From Lentzea waywayandensis (GTDB lineage: Bacteria > Actinomycetota > Actinomycetes > Mycobacteriales > Pseudonocardiaceae), in the NCBI RefSeq assembly GCF_900115955.1, contig NZ_FOYL01000006.1, positions 401,849 to 465,848 on the forward strand: 64,000 nucleotides of DNA, in the 5' to 3' direction. Position numbers and translations under genes: made by a program. The notes under the pieces were generated by a model. That model was not told the DNA's origin and made no database searches. It was given only the letters and a program-made list of their open reading frames with translations. This document shows, in pieces, positions 7,202 to 16,216 of the stretch (position 1 is the first letter of the stretch; every line of letters begins with the position of its first letter).

Positions 7202-8389
7202 ATGGGGATGTGGGGCAGGCGCGGTCGTGGGGTCGTCGCAGCGGGCGTCGCTGTGATGCTGATCGCAGGCTGTTCAGGGGGCGGCGACAGCGGGACCGGA
7301 GGCGCCGGCGGGGAGTCGAGCGCTCCTCCTCCGCCGCCGAAGCCGGTCACGCTGACACTGGCGCTGAACGACGGCGCGGCGGACGTGTCGCCCGGTCTGC
7401 CGGTCATCGCGACCGCGGCGGACGGGAAGCTGACCGACGTCAAGCTGACGAACCCCGAAGGCAAGGCCGTCGAGGGCAAGATGAACCCCGAGTCGACGCA
7501 GTGGACGAACACCGAGCCGCTCGGGTACTCGAAGACGTACAAGCTGTCCGCCACGGCGACCGGCGAGGACGGCAAGCCGCAGACCAAGGAGTCGTCCTTC
7601 ACCACGGTGAAGCCGCGCACGCTCACGTACGTGTCGACGAACCCGCAGGACGGCACCACGATCGGTGTCGGCCAGCCGCTGGCCTTCTACTTCGACGAGC
7701 CGGTGGCCGACAAGGTCGCGGCCGAGAAGATGCTGGAGATCACCACCGAGCCCAAGGTCGAGGGCGCCTTCTACTGGTTCAACAAGAAGGAGGTGCACTG
7801 GCGTCCGGAGAAGTTCTGGAAGTCGGGCACCAAGATCACGATGAACATCAAGGTCTACGGCAAGCACATCGGTGACGGCATCTACGGCCAGGAAGACCGC
7901 ACGATCACCACGACCGTGGGTGACGAGGTCATCTACGAGGCCGACGGTCAGTCGCACCAAGTCAACGTCAAGGTCAACGGCCAGGTCGTCAAGACCATGC
8001 CGACCTCGATGGGCAAGCCGGCCGACGCCACGCCCACCGGCACGTACGTGCTGATGGAGAAGCACGACCACATGATCATGGACTCGACCACGTACGGCCT
8101 CGCGCTGGAGAACGGCGGCTACAAGACGCCGGTCGACTGGGCGTACCGCATGTCCAACAGCGGCATCTTCTTCCACAGCGCGCCGTGGTCCATCGGCGAC
8201 CAGGGCAAACGCAACGTCAGTCACGGCTGCCTCAACCTCTCGCCGGAGAACGCCAAGTGGGTGTTCGACAACAGCAAGCAGGGCGACATCGTGACCGTCG
8301 CCAACTCCGGTGGCCCGGCGCTGGAGTCGTGGGACGGCTTCGGCGACTGGCAGGTGCCGTGGGCCACGTGGGTCCAGGGCAACCGCTAA
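7202..8389 (+). CDS. L,D-transpeptidase lipoprotein with Ig-like domains
   Basis: This 395-aa exported protein has a lipoprotein signal with lipobox IAGC near residue 23, a short Gly/Ser/Pro linker, two Ig-like domains and a C-terminal YkuD domain. The catalytic signature SHGCLNLS places the nucleophilic Cys near residue 343, with an upstream His in IFFHSAPW. Enzymes of this class make 3-3 cross-links in peptidoglycan outside the membrane. The architecture matches actinobacterial Ldt proteins such as LdtMt2. GGAAG at 7190-7194 supports ATG 7202. It stands alone on the plus strand, convergent with the ABC-F gene 4 nt away. Confidence 0.93.
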   Translation: MGMWGRRGRGVVAAGVAVMLIAGCSGGGDSGTGGAGGESSAPPPPPKPVTLTLALNDGAADVSPGLPVIATAADGKLTDVKLTNPEGKAVEGKMNPESTQWTNTEPLGYSKTYKLSATATGEDGKPQTKESSFTTVKPRTLTYVSTNPQDGTTIGVGQPLAFYFDEPVADKVAAEKMLEITTEPKVEGAFYWFNKKEVHWRPEKFWKSGTKITMNIKVYGKHIGDGIYGQEDRTITTTVGDEVIYEADGQSHQVNVKVNGQVVKTMPTSMGKPADATPTGTYVLMEKHDHMIMDSTTYGLALENGGYKTPVDWAYRMSNSGIFFHSAPWSIGDQGKRNVSHGCLNLSPENAKWVFDNSKQGDIVTVANSGGPALESWDGFGDWQVPWATWVQGNR

Positions 8390-8393
8390 GGAT

Positions 8394-10019
8394 CTAGGAG
8401 ACCGTCACCTGGCCGCCCGACACGGCCAGGTGACGGTTCACCTGCACCGCTTCCAGCATCCGCCGGTCGTGCGTCACCAGCAGCAACGTGCCGGGGTAGT
8501 TCTCCAGCGCCGACTCCAGCTGCTCGATCGCGGCCAGGTCGAGGTGGTTCGTCGGCTCGTCCAGCACCAGCAGGTTCACCCCGCGGCCCTGCAGCAACGC
8601 CAGCGCCGCCCGCGTCCGCTCACCCGGTGACAGCGACGCCGCCGGACGCTTCACGTGCACCGCCTTCAGCCCGAACTTCGCCAGCAACGTGCGCACGTCG
8701 GCCGGGTTCATCTCCGGCACCGCTTCCTCGAACGCGTCCACCAGCGGCAGGTCGCCCAGGAACAGCCCGCGTGCCTGGTCCACCTCGCCGACCACGACGC
8801 CGGAGCCCAGGGTCGCGTACCCCGAGGTCAGCTCGACCCGGCCCAGCAACGCGGCCAGCAGCGTCGACTTGCCCGCGCCGTTCGCGCCGGTGATCGCGAC
8901 CCGGTCCGCCCAGTCGATCTGAAGGTCCACCGGGCCGAGCCGGAAGCCACCCCGTTCGACCACGGCCGCCCGCAACGACGCCACGACGGCGCCGGACCGC
9001 GGGGCCGCGGCGATCTCCATCCGCAGCTCCCACTCCTTGCGGGGCTCCTCGACGACGTCCAGGCGTTCGATCATGCGGTCGGTCTGGCGGGCCTTCGATG
9101 CCTGCTTCTCGGTGGCGTCGGCACGGAACTTGCGGGCGTTCTTGTCGTTGTCGCCCGCCTTGCGCCGGGCGTTCTTCACGCCTTTCTCCATCCACGACCG
9201 CTGCATGCGCGCACGGGCCTCCAACGAGGCCTTGGTGTCCGCGAACTCCTCGTAGTCGTCGCGGGCGTGCTGACGGGCCCGTGCGCGTTCGTCGAGGTAC
9301 GACTCGTAGCCGCCGCCGTACAGGCGCACGGAGTTCTGGTGCAGGTCGAGCTCCAGCACGCTGGTGACCGTGCGGGCCAGGAACTCGCGGTCGTGCGAGA
9401 CCACGACGGTTCCGGAGCGCAGGCCCGTGACGAACTTCTCCAGCCGCTCCAGGCCGTCGAGGTCCAGGTCGTTGGTCGGCTCGTCGAGCAGGAAGATGTC
9501 GTAGCGGCTCAGCAGCAACGACGCCATGCCCGCGCGTGCGGCCTGGCCGCCGGACAGCGAGGTCATCAACGCGTCGAGGCCCACGGTCAGCCCGAGGTCG
9601 GCGATGACCTCCAGGGACCGTTCCTCGAGGTCGGCGCCGCCCAGTGCGAGCCACTGGTCCAGCGCGTCCGAGTAGCCCTCGTCGTTGCCGGCGGTCAACG
9701 CCTCGGTCGCCACGTCCAAGGCACTTTGGGCGTCCGCGACACCAGTCCGCCGGGCCAGAAAGTCCCGCACGGTCTCGCCTTCACGGCGCTCGGGTTCCTG
9801 CGACAGGTGCCCGACGTTGGCCGACGGCGGGCTCAGCGACACGCGACCCTGCTCGGGCGGGATCAGGCCGGCCAGCGTCCGCAGCAACGTCGACTTGCCG
9901 GCGCCGTTCACGCCGACGAGCCCGATGACGTCGCCGGGAGCGACCACCAGGTCCAGCCCGGAGAACAGGACGCGGTCACCGTGACCCGCGGCGAGATCCT
10001 TGGCAACCAGGGTGGTCAC
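8394..10019 (-). CDS. ABC-F family ATPase
   Basis: This 541-aa soluble protein has two ABC ATPase domains and no membrane segment. Domain 1 shows GVNGAGKST, LSGGQAARAG and LLDEPTNDLD. Domain 2 shows GANGAGKST, LSPGERTRAA and VLDEPTNHLD. A charged linker between them (about 240-310) fits the P-site-tRNA interaction motif of ABC-F proteins, which act on the ribosome in translation or antibiotic protection. GTG 10019 is chosen because GGAG lies 6 nt upstream and VTTLVAKDL begins the conserved domain. A 120-nt leader with strong hairpins separates it from tRNA-His. The exact subfamily and any antibiotic specificity cannot be told. Confidence 0.92.
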   Translation of the reverse strand: MTTLVAKDLAAGHGDRVLFSGLDLVVAPGDVIGLVGVNGAGKSTLLRTLAGLIPPEQGRVSLSPPSANVGHLSQEPERREGETVRDFLARRTGVADAQSALDVATEALTAGNDEGYSDALDQWLALGGADLEERSLEVIADLGLTVGLDALMTSLSGGQAARAGMASLLLSRYDIFLLDEPTNDLDLDGLERLEKFVTGLRSGTVVVSHDREFLARTVTSVLELDLHQNSVRLYGGGYESYLDERARARQHARDDYEEFADTKASLEARARMQRSWMEKGVKNARRKAGDNDKNARKFRADATEKQASKARQTDRMIERLDVVEEPRKEWELRMEIAAAPRSGAVVASLRAAVVERGGFRLGPVDLQIDWADRVAITGANGAGKSTLLAALLGRVELTSGYATLGSGVVVGEVDQARGLFLGDLPLVDAFEEAVPEMNPADVRTLLAKFGLKAVHVKRPAASLSPGERTRAALALLQGRGVNLLVLDEPTNHLDLAAIEQLESALENYPGTLLLVTHDRRMLEAVQVNRHLAVSGGQVTVS

Positions 10020-10034
10020 AGCGCGCTCCGATGG

Positions 10035-10087
10035 CTGGGGGTCCGGGGGCTTGCCCCCGGCGTGGGGTCTGGAGGCTCGGCCCCCAG
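10035..10087 (-). repeat. Nested palindromic intergenic element in the abc-F leader
   Basis: An outer CTGGGGG/CCCCCAG pair encloses the hairpin CCGGGGGC-TT-GCCCCCGG (10043-10060). A closely similar GGGGGC...GCCCCCAGACCCC segment occurs near 56390-56416, so this is probably a dispersed intergenic repeat. Its position in the 5' leader of an ABC-F gene means attenuation is also possible. Confidence 0.45.
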
Positions 10088-10098
10088 GAAACACAACG

Positions 10099-10141
10099 AA
10101 GCCGGACTATGTTCGCGCTTTCCGCGAACATAGTCCGGCTT
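10099..10141 (-). terminator. Long perfect hairpin after tRNA-His
   Basis: Arms of 19 bp (10099-10117 and 10123-10141) are perfectly complementary around a 5-nt loop. The element sits 5 nt past the tRNA-His 3' end. The T tract on the minus side is broken (TTCGTTGTGTTT). It is most likely the tRNA terminator and may insulate the abc-F gene. Confidence 0.7.
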
Positions 10142-10146
10142 ATCCG

Positions 10147-10220
10147 GGTGAGTGACGGGACTTGAACCCGCGACACCTGGGATCACAACCCAGTGCTCTA
10201 CCGGCTGAGCTACACCCACC
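10147..10220 (-). tRNA. tRNA-His (anticodon GTG)
   Basis: The minus strand gives a cloverleaf with an 8-bp acceptor stem, GGTGGGTG with CACTCACC, including the extra G-1:C73 pair diagnostic of tRNA-His. The anticodon loop is TTGTGAT (anticodon GTG) and the T arm has GGTTCGAGTCC. CCA is not encoded. Confidence 0.97.
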
Positions 10221-10284
10221 ATTGCCAGTCGTTGACCGGCGAGGAAAGCATAGCAACGATCGCCACCGATATTGAAATCGGGGG

Positions 10285-10887
10285 TCAGTCGGCGTTCTTG
10301 AGCAGGTCAGCGGCCACGGCCTGGGCCTGCTCGGACGACGGACCCGGCTGCGGCACGAACGCCGTTCGCCGGTAGTACGCGAGCTCCCGGATCGACTCGA
10401 CGATGTCGGCGAGCGCCCGGTGCGCGAGGCCCTTGCCCGGCTGCGCGTAGTAGATGCGCGGGTACCAGCGCCGGCACAGCTCCTTGATCGACGACACGTC
10501 GACCATGCGGTAGTGCAGGTGCGCGTCCAGCGCGGGCATGTCGCGGGCGATGAAGCCGCGGTCGGTGGCGATGGAGTTGCCGGCCAGGGGAGCGGTCCGC
10601 GGGTCGGGGACCCACTCCTTGATGTAGGCCAGCACGGCGGCCTCGGCCTCCTCCATCGAGACGGCGGACGCGCGCACCTCCTCGGTCAGGCCCGACTTGG
10701 CATGCATCTCCATGACGACGTCCGGCATCGAGGCGAGCACGTCGTCATCCGCGTGGATCACAATGTCCACGCCGTCGCCGAGCACGTTGAGCTCGGCGTC
10801 CGTGACCAGTGCCGCGATCTCGATCAGAGCGTCCTTGCCCAAGTCGAGTCCGGTCATCTCGCAGTCGATCCACACCAGACGATCCAT
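10285..10887 (-). CDS. orn: Oligoribonuclease
   Basis: This 200-aa DEDDh 3'-5' exonuclease degrades short RNA oligomers and nanoRNA, including pGpG. Exo I is WIDCEMTGLD near the N-terminus, Exo II includes the AGNSIATDRGF region, and Exo III carries HRALADI with the catalytic His and Asp. The length is normal for Orn. ATG 10887 is preferred to GTG 10890. It lies between tRNA-His and the divergent HerA-like gene, with 75 bp between the two starts. It is essential or important in many actinobacteria. Confidence 0.96.
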   Translation of the reverse strand: MDRLVWIDCEMTGLDLGKDALIEIAALVTDAELNVLGDGVDIVIHADDDVLASMPDVVMEMHAKSGLTEEVRASAVSMEEAEAAVLAYIKEWVPDPRTAPLAGNSIATDRGFIARDMPALDAHLHYRMVDVSSIKELCRRWYPRIYYAQPGKGLAHRALADIVESIRELAYYRRTAFVPQPGPSSEQAQAVAADLLKNAD

Positions 10888-10962
10888 CACGCCGGAAACA
10901 TTACTGCGCGAGGGCTCAACTTCGAGTGGCGGCGTGCAGCAACCTGGTTACGCTCCTCGTGC

Positions 10963-12483
10963 ATGACGGCTCAAGCTGAGATCGCTGCCGGGTACGCGTC
11001 CGAGAGCGCGGCCATCGAACTCGGCGCCGTGCTGGTCGACGGCACCGTGGAGCCGACCGCACACGTTCGCATCCCGTTGGCCATGGTCAACCGCCACGGA
11101 CTCGTCGCGGGCGCAACGGGAACCGGCAAGACGAAGACGCTCCAGTTGCTCGCCGAACAGCTGTCCAACAACGGCGTGCCCGTGCTGATGGCGGACGTGA
11201 AGGGCGACTTGTCCGGTCTGTCGCAGCAGGGCGGCGTCAGCGACCGGACCACGGCCCGCGCCAAGGACACCGGCGACGACTGGCAGCCTCAGTCGTACCC
11301 GACGCAGTTCCTGTCGATCGGCACCGGCGGTCTCGGCGTGCCGCTGCGGGCGACGATCACGAGCTTCGGGCCGATCCTGCTGTCGAAGGTGCTGGGCCTG
11401 AACGACACCCAGGAGTCGACGCTCGGCCTGATCTTCCACTGGGCCGACAGCCGCGGCCTGCCGTTGCTCGACACCAAGGATCTGCGCAGTGTCATCCAGC
11501 ACCTCACCAGCGACGAGGGCAAGGCCGATCTCAAAGGCATCGGCGGCGTCTCCAGTTCCACGGCGGGTGTGATCCTGCGGGCCCTGGTCAACCTGGAGGC
11601 GCAGGGCGGCGACAGGTTCTTCGGTGAACCGGAGCTCGATCCGGCCGACCTGATGCGGCAGCGCGACGGCAAGGGTGTCGTGAGCCTGCTGGAACTCGCG
11701 GAGCTCCAGGGCAACCCGGCGTTGTTCTCCACGTTCCTGATGTGGTTGCTGGCGGAGCTGTTCGAGACGCTGCCCGAGGAAGGCGACGTCGAGAAGCCCA
11801 AGCTCGTCTTCTTCTTCGACGAGGCGCACCTGCTGTTCTCCAACGCCTCCAAGGCGTTCCTCGACCAGATCACCCAGACCGTGAAGCTCATTCGCTCCAA
11901 GGGAATCGGCGTCTTCTTCTGCACGCAGCTGCCGACCGACATCCCGAACGACGTGCTGTCGCAGCTCGGCGCGCGCGTCCAGCACGCCCTGCGCGCGTTC
12001 ACGCCGGATGACCAGAAGGCGTTGGCGCGCACGGTGAAGACGTACCCGACGACGCCGCACTACGACCTGGAGAAGGCCCTCACGTCGCTCGGCATCGGTG
12101 AGGCGATCATCACCGTGCTGAGCGAGAAGGGCGCGCCGACTCCGGTCGCGTGGACTCGCCTGCGGGCTCCACGCTCCTTGATGGACACCATCGGCAACGA
12201 CGCGATCAAGCAGGCTTCCCAGGCGTCAGAGCTACACGGCAAGTATTCGGAGACCATCGACCGCGAGTCGGCCTACGAGCAGCTGATGCGGAAAGTCGCG
12301 CCGCCGCAGGAAGAACAGCAGCAGCAAGCCCCGGAACCCCCTCGTCAGGAGAAGGAGGAACCGGGGATGGTCGAGAAGGTGCTGGGCAACAGCGCCGTGA
12401 AGTCGTTCCTGCGGTCAGCCGGCAGCGCCCTGGCGCGCGAGATCACGCGAGGTCTGTTCGGGACTTCGCGCAAGCGACGCTGA
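10963..12483 (+). CDS. HerA-like ATPase (DUF853/YjgR family)
   Basis: This 506-aa protein has a Walker A GATGTGKTKTLQLL near residue 48, a Walker B LVFFFDEAHLLF, and conserved helicase-like segments (IRSKGIGVFFCTQ). It ends in a Gln/Glu-rich linker and basic tail. The DUF853 family belongs to the FtsK/HerA ATPases and its in vivo role is unclear. ATG 10963 begins the conserved domain. In-frame sequence upstream overlaps the opposite orn gene and is not coding-like. The last 69 nt overlap the 3' end of the convergent MFS gene. Confidence 0.9.
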   Translation: MTAQAEIAAGYASESAAIELGAVLVDGTVEPTAHVRIPLAMVNRHGLVAGATGTGKTKTLQLLAEQLSNNGVPVLMADVKGDLSGLSQQGGVSDRTTARAKDTGDDWQPQSYPTQFLSIGTGGLGVPLRATITSFGPILLSKVLGLNDTQESTLGLIFHWADSRGLPLLDTKDLRSVIQHLTSDEGKADLKGIGGVSSSTAGVILRALVNLEAQGGDRFFGEPELDPADLMRQRDGKGVVSLLELAELQGNPALFSTFLMWLLAELFETLPEEGDVEKPKLVFFFDEAHLLFSNASKAFLDQITQTVKLIRSKGIGVFFCTQLPTDIPNDVLSQLGARVQHALRAFTPDDQKALARTVKTYPTTPHYDLEKALTSLGIGEAIITVLSEKGAPTPVAWTRLRAPRSLMDTIGNDAIKQASQASELHGKYSETIDRESAYEQLMRKVAPPQEEQQQQAPEPPRQEKEEPGMVEKVLGNSAVKSFLRSAGSALAREITRGLFGTSRKRR

Positions 12484-13680
12484 CAGCACGGCCGCGCCGA
12501 TGCAGAGGGCGCCCGCGACGTACCAGGCCAGGTCGTAGCTGCCCAGGTGGTCGCGGGTGAGCCCGGCCGCCGAGGCCGCGACGGCCGCGCCGAGCTGGTG
12601 CGACGCGAACACCCAGCCGAACACCACAGGCCCGGACATGCCGAAGTACTGACGGCACAACGCCACGGTCGGCGGCACAGTCGCGACCCAGTCCAGGCCG
12701 TAGAAGATGATGAACACCAGCATCGACGGGTGTGCCGACTCGCCGAACAGCTGGGGCAGCAGCATCAGCGAGAGGCCGCGCAACGCGTAGTAGCCCGCCA
12801 GCAGCAGCCGCGAGTCGACGCGGTCGGTCAGCCAGCCGGACGCGATCGTGCCCACGATGTCGAACACGCCCACCAGCGCCAGCAGTCCGGCTGCGGTCGT
12901 CGTCGGCATGCCGTGGTCGTGCGCGGCGGGGATGAAGTGCGTGCCCACCAGGCCGTTCGTGGACGCGCCGCAGATCGCGAACCCGCCGGCCAGCAACCAG
13001 AACGGCCGGGTCTTCGCGGCCGAGGTCAACGCACTCAGGGCACGCTTGGCCGCACCGCCGGACGGCGGCGGGGGAGTGTCCTCGGTCGCGCCGAGCGGCA
13101 GCAGGCCCACGTCACGCGGGTACTCGCGCAGGAAGAAAGCCGCCAGTGGCACGACGGCCAGCGCGGCGATGCAGATCATCAGCGACGCGGCCCGCCAGCC
13201 GTAGCTCTCGGACAGCCACGCCACCGTCGGCAGGAACACCAGCTGACCGGCCGCGCCGCCCGCCGTCAGCACACCCGTGACCAGGCCGCGGTGCTTCACG
13301 AACCAGCGTCCGGTGATCGTCGCGACGAACGCCAGCGCCATCGAGCCGGTGCCGAGTCCGACCACGACACCCCAGAGCAGGACCAGCTGCCACGACGCGG
13401 TCATGAACACCGTCAGCCCGCTGCCGATCGCGACCATCGTCAACGCGCAGGTCACGACGACCCGCACGCCGAACTTGTCCATCAGCGCGGCCGCGAACGG
13501 CGCGGTCAACCCGAACAGCAACAGGTTGATCGAGATGGCGAGGGAGATCGTGCCGGTCGTCCAGCCGAACTCCGCCCGCAACGGCTCGATCAACGCGCTG
13601 GGCGCCGCGCGGAACGACGCGGCACCCACCAAGGCGATGAAGGACACACCTGCGACAACCCAGGCCCAATGCAGTCTCAC
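12415..13680 (-). CDS. MFS transporter
   Basis: This 421-aa integral membrane protein has 12 predicted hydrophobic segments and the MFS loop MDKFGVRVV between TM2 and TM3. The sequence style (VGAASFRAAPSALIEPLRAEFGW) resembles the oxalate/formate antiporter and monocarboxylate-like group. The substrate is unknown. The gene is divergent from a GlxA-type regulator with 71 bp between starts, so that regulator probably controls it. The 3' end overlaps the HerA-like gene by 69 nt on the opposite strand. Confidence 0.9.
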   Translation of the reverse strand: MRLHWAWVVAGVSFIALVGAASFRAAPSALIEPLRAEFGWTTGTISLAISINLLLFGLTAPFAAALMDKFGVRVVVTCALTMVAIGSGLTVFMTASWQLVLLWGVVVGLGTGSMALAFVATITGRWFVKHRGLVTGVLTAGGAAGQLVFLPTVAWLSESYGWRAASLMICIAALAVVPLAAFFLREYPRDVGLLPLGATEDTPPPPSGGAAKRALSALTSAAKTRPFWLLAGGFAICGASTNGLVGTHFIPAAHDHGMPTTTAAGLLALVGVFDIVGTIASGWLTDRVDSRLLLAGYYALRGLSLMLLPQLFGESAHPSMLVFIIFYGLDWVATVPPTVALCRQYFGMSGPVVFGWVFASHQLGAAVAASAAGLTRDHLGSYDLAWYVAGALCIGAAVLSASLARSPEQTSRDLARQGAAG

Positions 13681-13751
13681 GCCGACAAGGTTCGGTGATG
13701 GCGGATCCTGCGACCAGTGGCCCGATGGCCAACATGTGAAAGAATCAGGCC

Positions 13752-14687
13752 ATGCACCGGATCGCCGTTCTCGCGCTCGAGCAGTCGGTCGCCTTCGACA
13801 TCGGCAGCTCCACGCACATGTTCGCCCGGCTCGCGGACCGCTACGAGGTCGTCGTCTGCTCGCCGGACCGCCGCCCGATCCCCACGACCGGCGGCTTCAC
13901 CATCGCGCCGGAGCACGGCCTGGAGGTGCTCAAGGACGCGGACACGGTGCTCGTGCCGGGCACCCACTACAAGCCCGCACGGGAGGGGTGGCTCGAACCC
14001 GCCGTCCTGGAGGCGCTCACGACGACGAACGCGCGGCGGATCATGTCGATCTGCACCGGGGCGTTCGTGCTCGCCGCGGCGGGACTGCTCGACGGCAGGC
14101 CCGCGACGACGCACTGGGGCACCACCGACCAGTTCCGCGCGCTCTACCCGAAGGTGCGCCTGAACCCGGACGTGCTGTTCATCGACGACGGCGACGTGTT
14201 GACCTCGGCGGGTGTCGCCGCGGGCATCGACCTGTGCCTGCACGTCATCAGGTCCGACCACGGCAGCGAGGTCGCGAACTGGATCGCCCGCTACTGCGTC
14301 GTCCCGGCGTGGCGGCAGGGCGGCCAGTCCCAGTACGTCGACCGGCCGGTGCCGAGCTACCCGGACACCTCGACCGCGCTCGCCCGCGAGTGGGCCTTGG
14401 AGCGCCTCCAAGAACCGCTCGACCTCGCCGCGATGGCCGCGCAGGTGCGGATGAGCGTGCGGACGTTCACCCGCCGGTTCCGCGCCGAGACCGGCATGTC
14501 ACCGGGCCAGTGGCTCGCCCAGCAGCGCGTCGACCGCGCCCGGCACCTGCTGGAGTCCACCGACCTGCCGATCGACCAGGTCGCGAACCACGCCGGGTTC
14601 GGGACGGGAGCGGCGTTGCGGCAGCAGCTCGCCGCGTCGATCGGGGTGTCGCCGAGCGCGTATCGTCAGACGTTCCGTTCGGCCTGA
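13752..14687 (+). CDS. GlxA-family transcriptional regulator (DJ-1/PfpI + AraC)
   Basis: This 311-aa regulator has an N-terminal DJ-1/PfpI-like sensor domain (about 1-190). The segment MSICTGAFVLAAAGLLDGRPATTHW contains the nucleophile-elbow Cys. The C-terminal AraC DNA-binding domain (about 205-305) has two HTH motifs and the signature DQVANHAGFGTGAALRQQLAASIGVSPSAYR. Regulators of this type often control adjacent transport or catabolic genes. The divergent MFS gene is the obvious target. The last 22 nt overlap the 3' end of the convergent PH-domain gene. Confidence 0.92.
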   Translation: MHRIAVLALEQSVAFDIGSSTHMFARLADRYEVVVCSPDRRPIPTTGGFTIAPEHGLEVLKDADTVLVPGTHYKPAREGWLEPAVLEALTTTNARRIMSICTGAFVLAAAGLLDGRPATTHWGTTDQFRALYPKVRLNPDVLFIDDGDVLTSAGVAAGIDLCLHVIRSDHGSEVANWIARYCVVPAWRQGGQSQYVDRPVPSYPDTSTALAREWALERLQEPLDLAAMAAQVRMSVRTFTRRFRAETGMSPGQWLAQQRVDRARHLLESTDLPIDQVANHAGFGTGAALRQQLAASIGVSPSAYRQTFRSA

Positions 14688-16216
14688 TCCTCCACAGAGG
14701 ACTCATTGATCAGGAACGGGCGCAACAGATCCGGCACGGCCTCGTCGGCCAGCGCCAGGCCGTCGGCCTCACCGACGTCCGTGACGTGGTAGACGCCCGC
14801 GCCCGCCGCGGTGGTCGCGCCGATCGTCACCAACCCGCTGCGGCGCTGGAAGAACGACCGGTGGATGCGCCACCCGATGATGCCGGTGCGCTGCAACGCG
14901 ACCGTGCTGCGGACGAGAGAGTTGTTGCGCGTCACCAGATAACGCTCGTCCAGGGCGTTGCCGAGCGAGCGGTAGTTGTCCCAGCCGACCAGCGCGGCGA
15001 ACGGGATGATCGCCACCGGGATCGGCCACGCCCACGACGGCGCGAAGATCGCGAGGCCGACCGCGATCACGGCCCACGGCATCACGTGCCGGAACATGCT
15101 GCGGCGCAACGCGGCGAACGGGTGCTTGCGCAGCGTCAAAGTCGTCGGGTCGTTGTCGACCTTCAGCACGTCCCGCGACACCTCGTGCGCCACCGACAGC
15201 GGCGCGGGCGGCAGCAGCAGGTTGCTCTCGCCCTTCGAGCCGAGGCCCGTCGTCACGGCGGCGAGCTTCGCGCCCTTGCCGGCGCGCACCAGCAGCGGCT
15301 CCTGGATGTCGACGCCGCGAAGGCGTTGCTCCTCCACCGAGACCGAGCGGGTGGTGAGCAGACCCCGTTGCACGCGCAGGGTTCCGTCCGGCTCACGGGT
15401 CAGCTTGTAGTTCCAGAACTGAAGGATGTAGAGCGGGATCGACAGGATCAGCCCGACGACGGCCAGCACGATCAGGAACCCGGCGAAGAGCGCGAGACTG
15501 GGGTTCTCGAACAGCCACTCCCACAGGTCCTGCACCGGGTGCAGGCCGAGGTCGTCGGCGTAGTTGGACAGCACGCCGAACACCGCGCCGATCGCGACGA
15601 GGCCCGACAACGACAGCGGCGCGAACTTCAGCCACTTCAGGTCGAGCTGTGAGATGACCTCGGATTCGGGCGCCGGAACCGGTTCCGCGTCCACGCCCTC
15701 CGCGGTCTGCGCCGGGCGGGTCGCGACTCCCTTCCGCAGCAACAACAACCGCAGCCGTTCGGCCTCCTGCTGCGTCACCGCGTCGAGCGTGAGGCCGTCC
15801 GTGCCGGGGACGTCCTGCTGCCCGGTACCGATCCGGACCGCGGACAGCCCGAAGATCCGGTGGCCCGGCTTGGAGGTGAGGTCGACCGTCCTGATGCGAT
15901 CACGCGGCACCGCGAGCTGCTTGCGGGTCAGCAGACCCGTGTGCAGCTCGACCTGGTCGTCGGTGATGCGGTATTTCGTGGTGCGCCAAATGAGATAGCT
16001 GAACGCGAGGATCGCCGCGACCGTCGCGCCGCTGGCGATGAGCCGCCACTTCTCGCCGTTGCCGGTGAACAGCAGCACGAGGATCGGCACCAGCATCGCG
16101 ATGCCCTCGTTGAGCGGCCGCACGACCAGCATCCGCACGTGCAGGCGGTGCCATTCCTGCAGCGGCTCGGTGAACTCCGGCGCGGCGGGCAGTCCCGCGG
16201 GAACCTCAGCGTTCAC
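14666..16216 (-). CDS. PH-domain membrane protein (YdbT-like)
   Basis: This 516-aa membrane protein has repeated bacterial PH (DUF304/bPH2) domains alternating with pairs of hydrophobic helices: one pair near 40-75, one near 225-275, one near 380-410. Segments such as YRITDDQVELHTGLLTRKQLAVPRDRIRTVD are typical bPH2 strands. It overlaps the upstream PH gene by 4 nt, forming the common YdbS-YdbT pair. The function of the pair is not well defined. In Bacillus the ydbS-ydbT genes have been linked to resistance to exogenous bacteriocins. Confidence 0.87.
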   Translation of the reverse strand: MNAEVPAGLPAAPEFTEPLQEWHRLHVRMLVVRPLNEGIAMLVPILVLLFTGNGEKWRLIASGATVAAILAFSYLIWRTTKYRITDDQVELHTGLLTRKQLAVPRDRIRTVDLTSKPGHRIFGLSAVRIGTGQQDVPGTDGLTLDAVTQQEAERLRLLLLRKGVATRPAQTAEGVDAEPVPAPESEVISQLDLKWLKFAPLSLSGLVAIGAVFGVLSNYADDLGLHPVQDLWEWLFENPSLALFAGFLIVLAVVGLILSIPLYILQFWNYKLTREPDGTLRVQRGLLTTRSVSVEEQRLRGVDIQEPLLVRAGKGAKLAAVTTGLGSKGESNLLLPPAPLSVAHEVSRDVLKVDNDPTTLTLRKHPFAALRRSMFRHVMPWAVIAVGLAIFAPSWAWPIPVAIIPFAALVGWDNYRSLGNALDERYLVTRNNSLVRSTVALQRTGIIGWRIHRSFFQRRSGLVTIGATTAAGAGVYHVTDVGEADGLALADEAVPDLLRPFLINESSVEDQAERNV

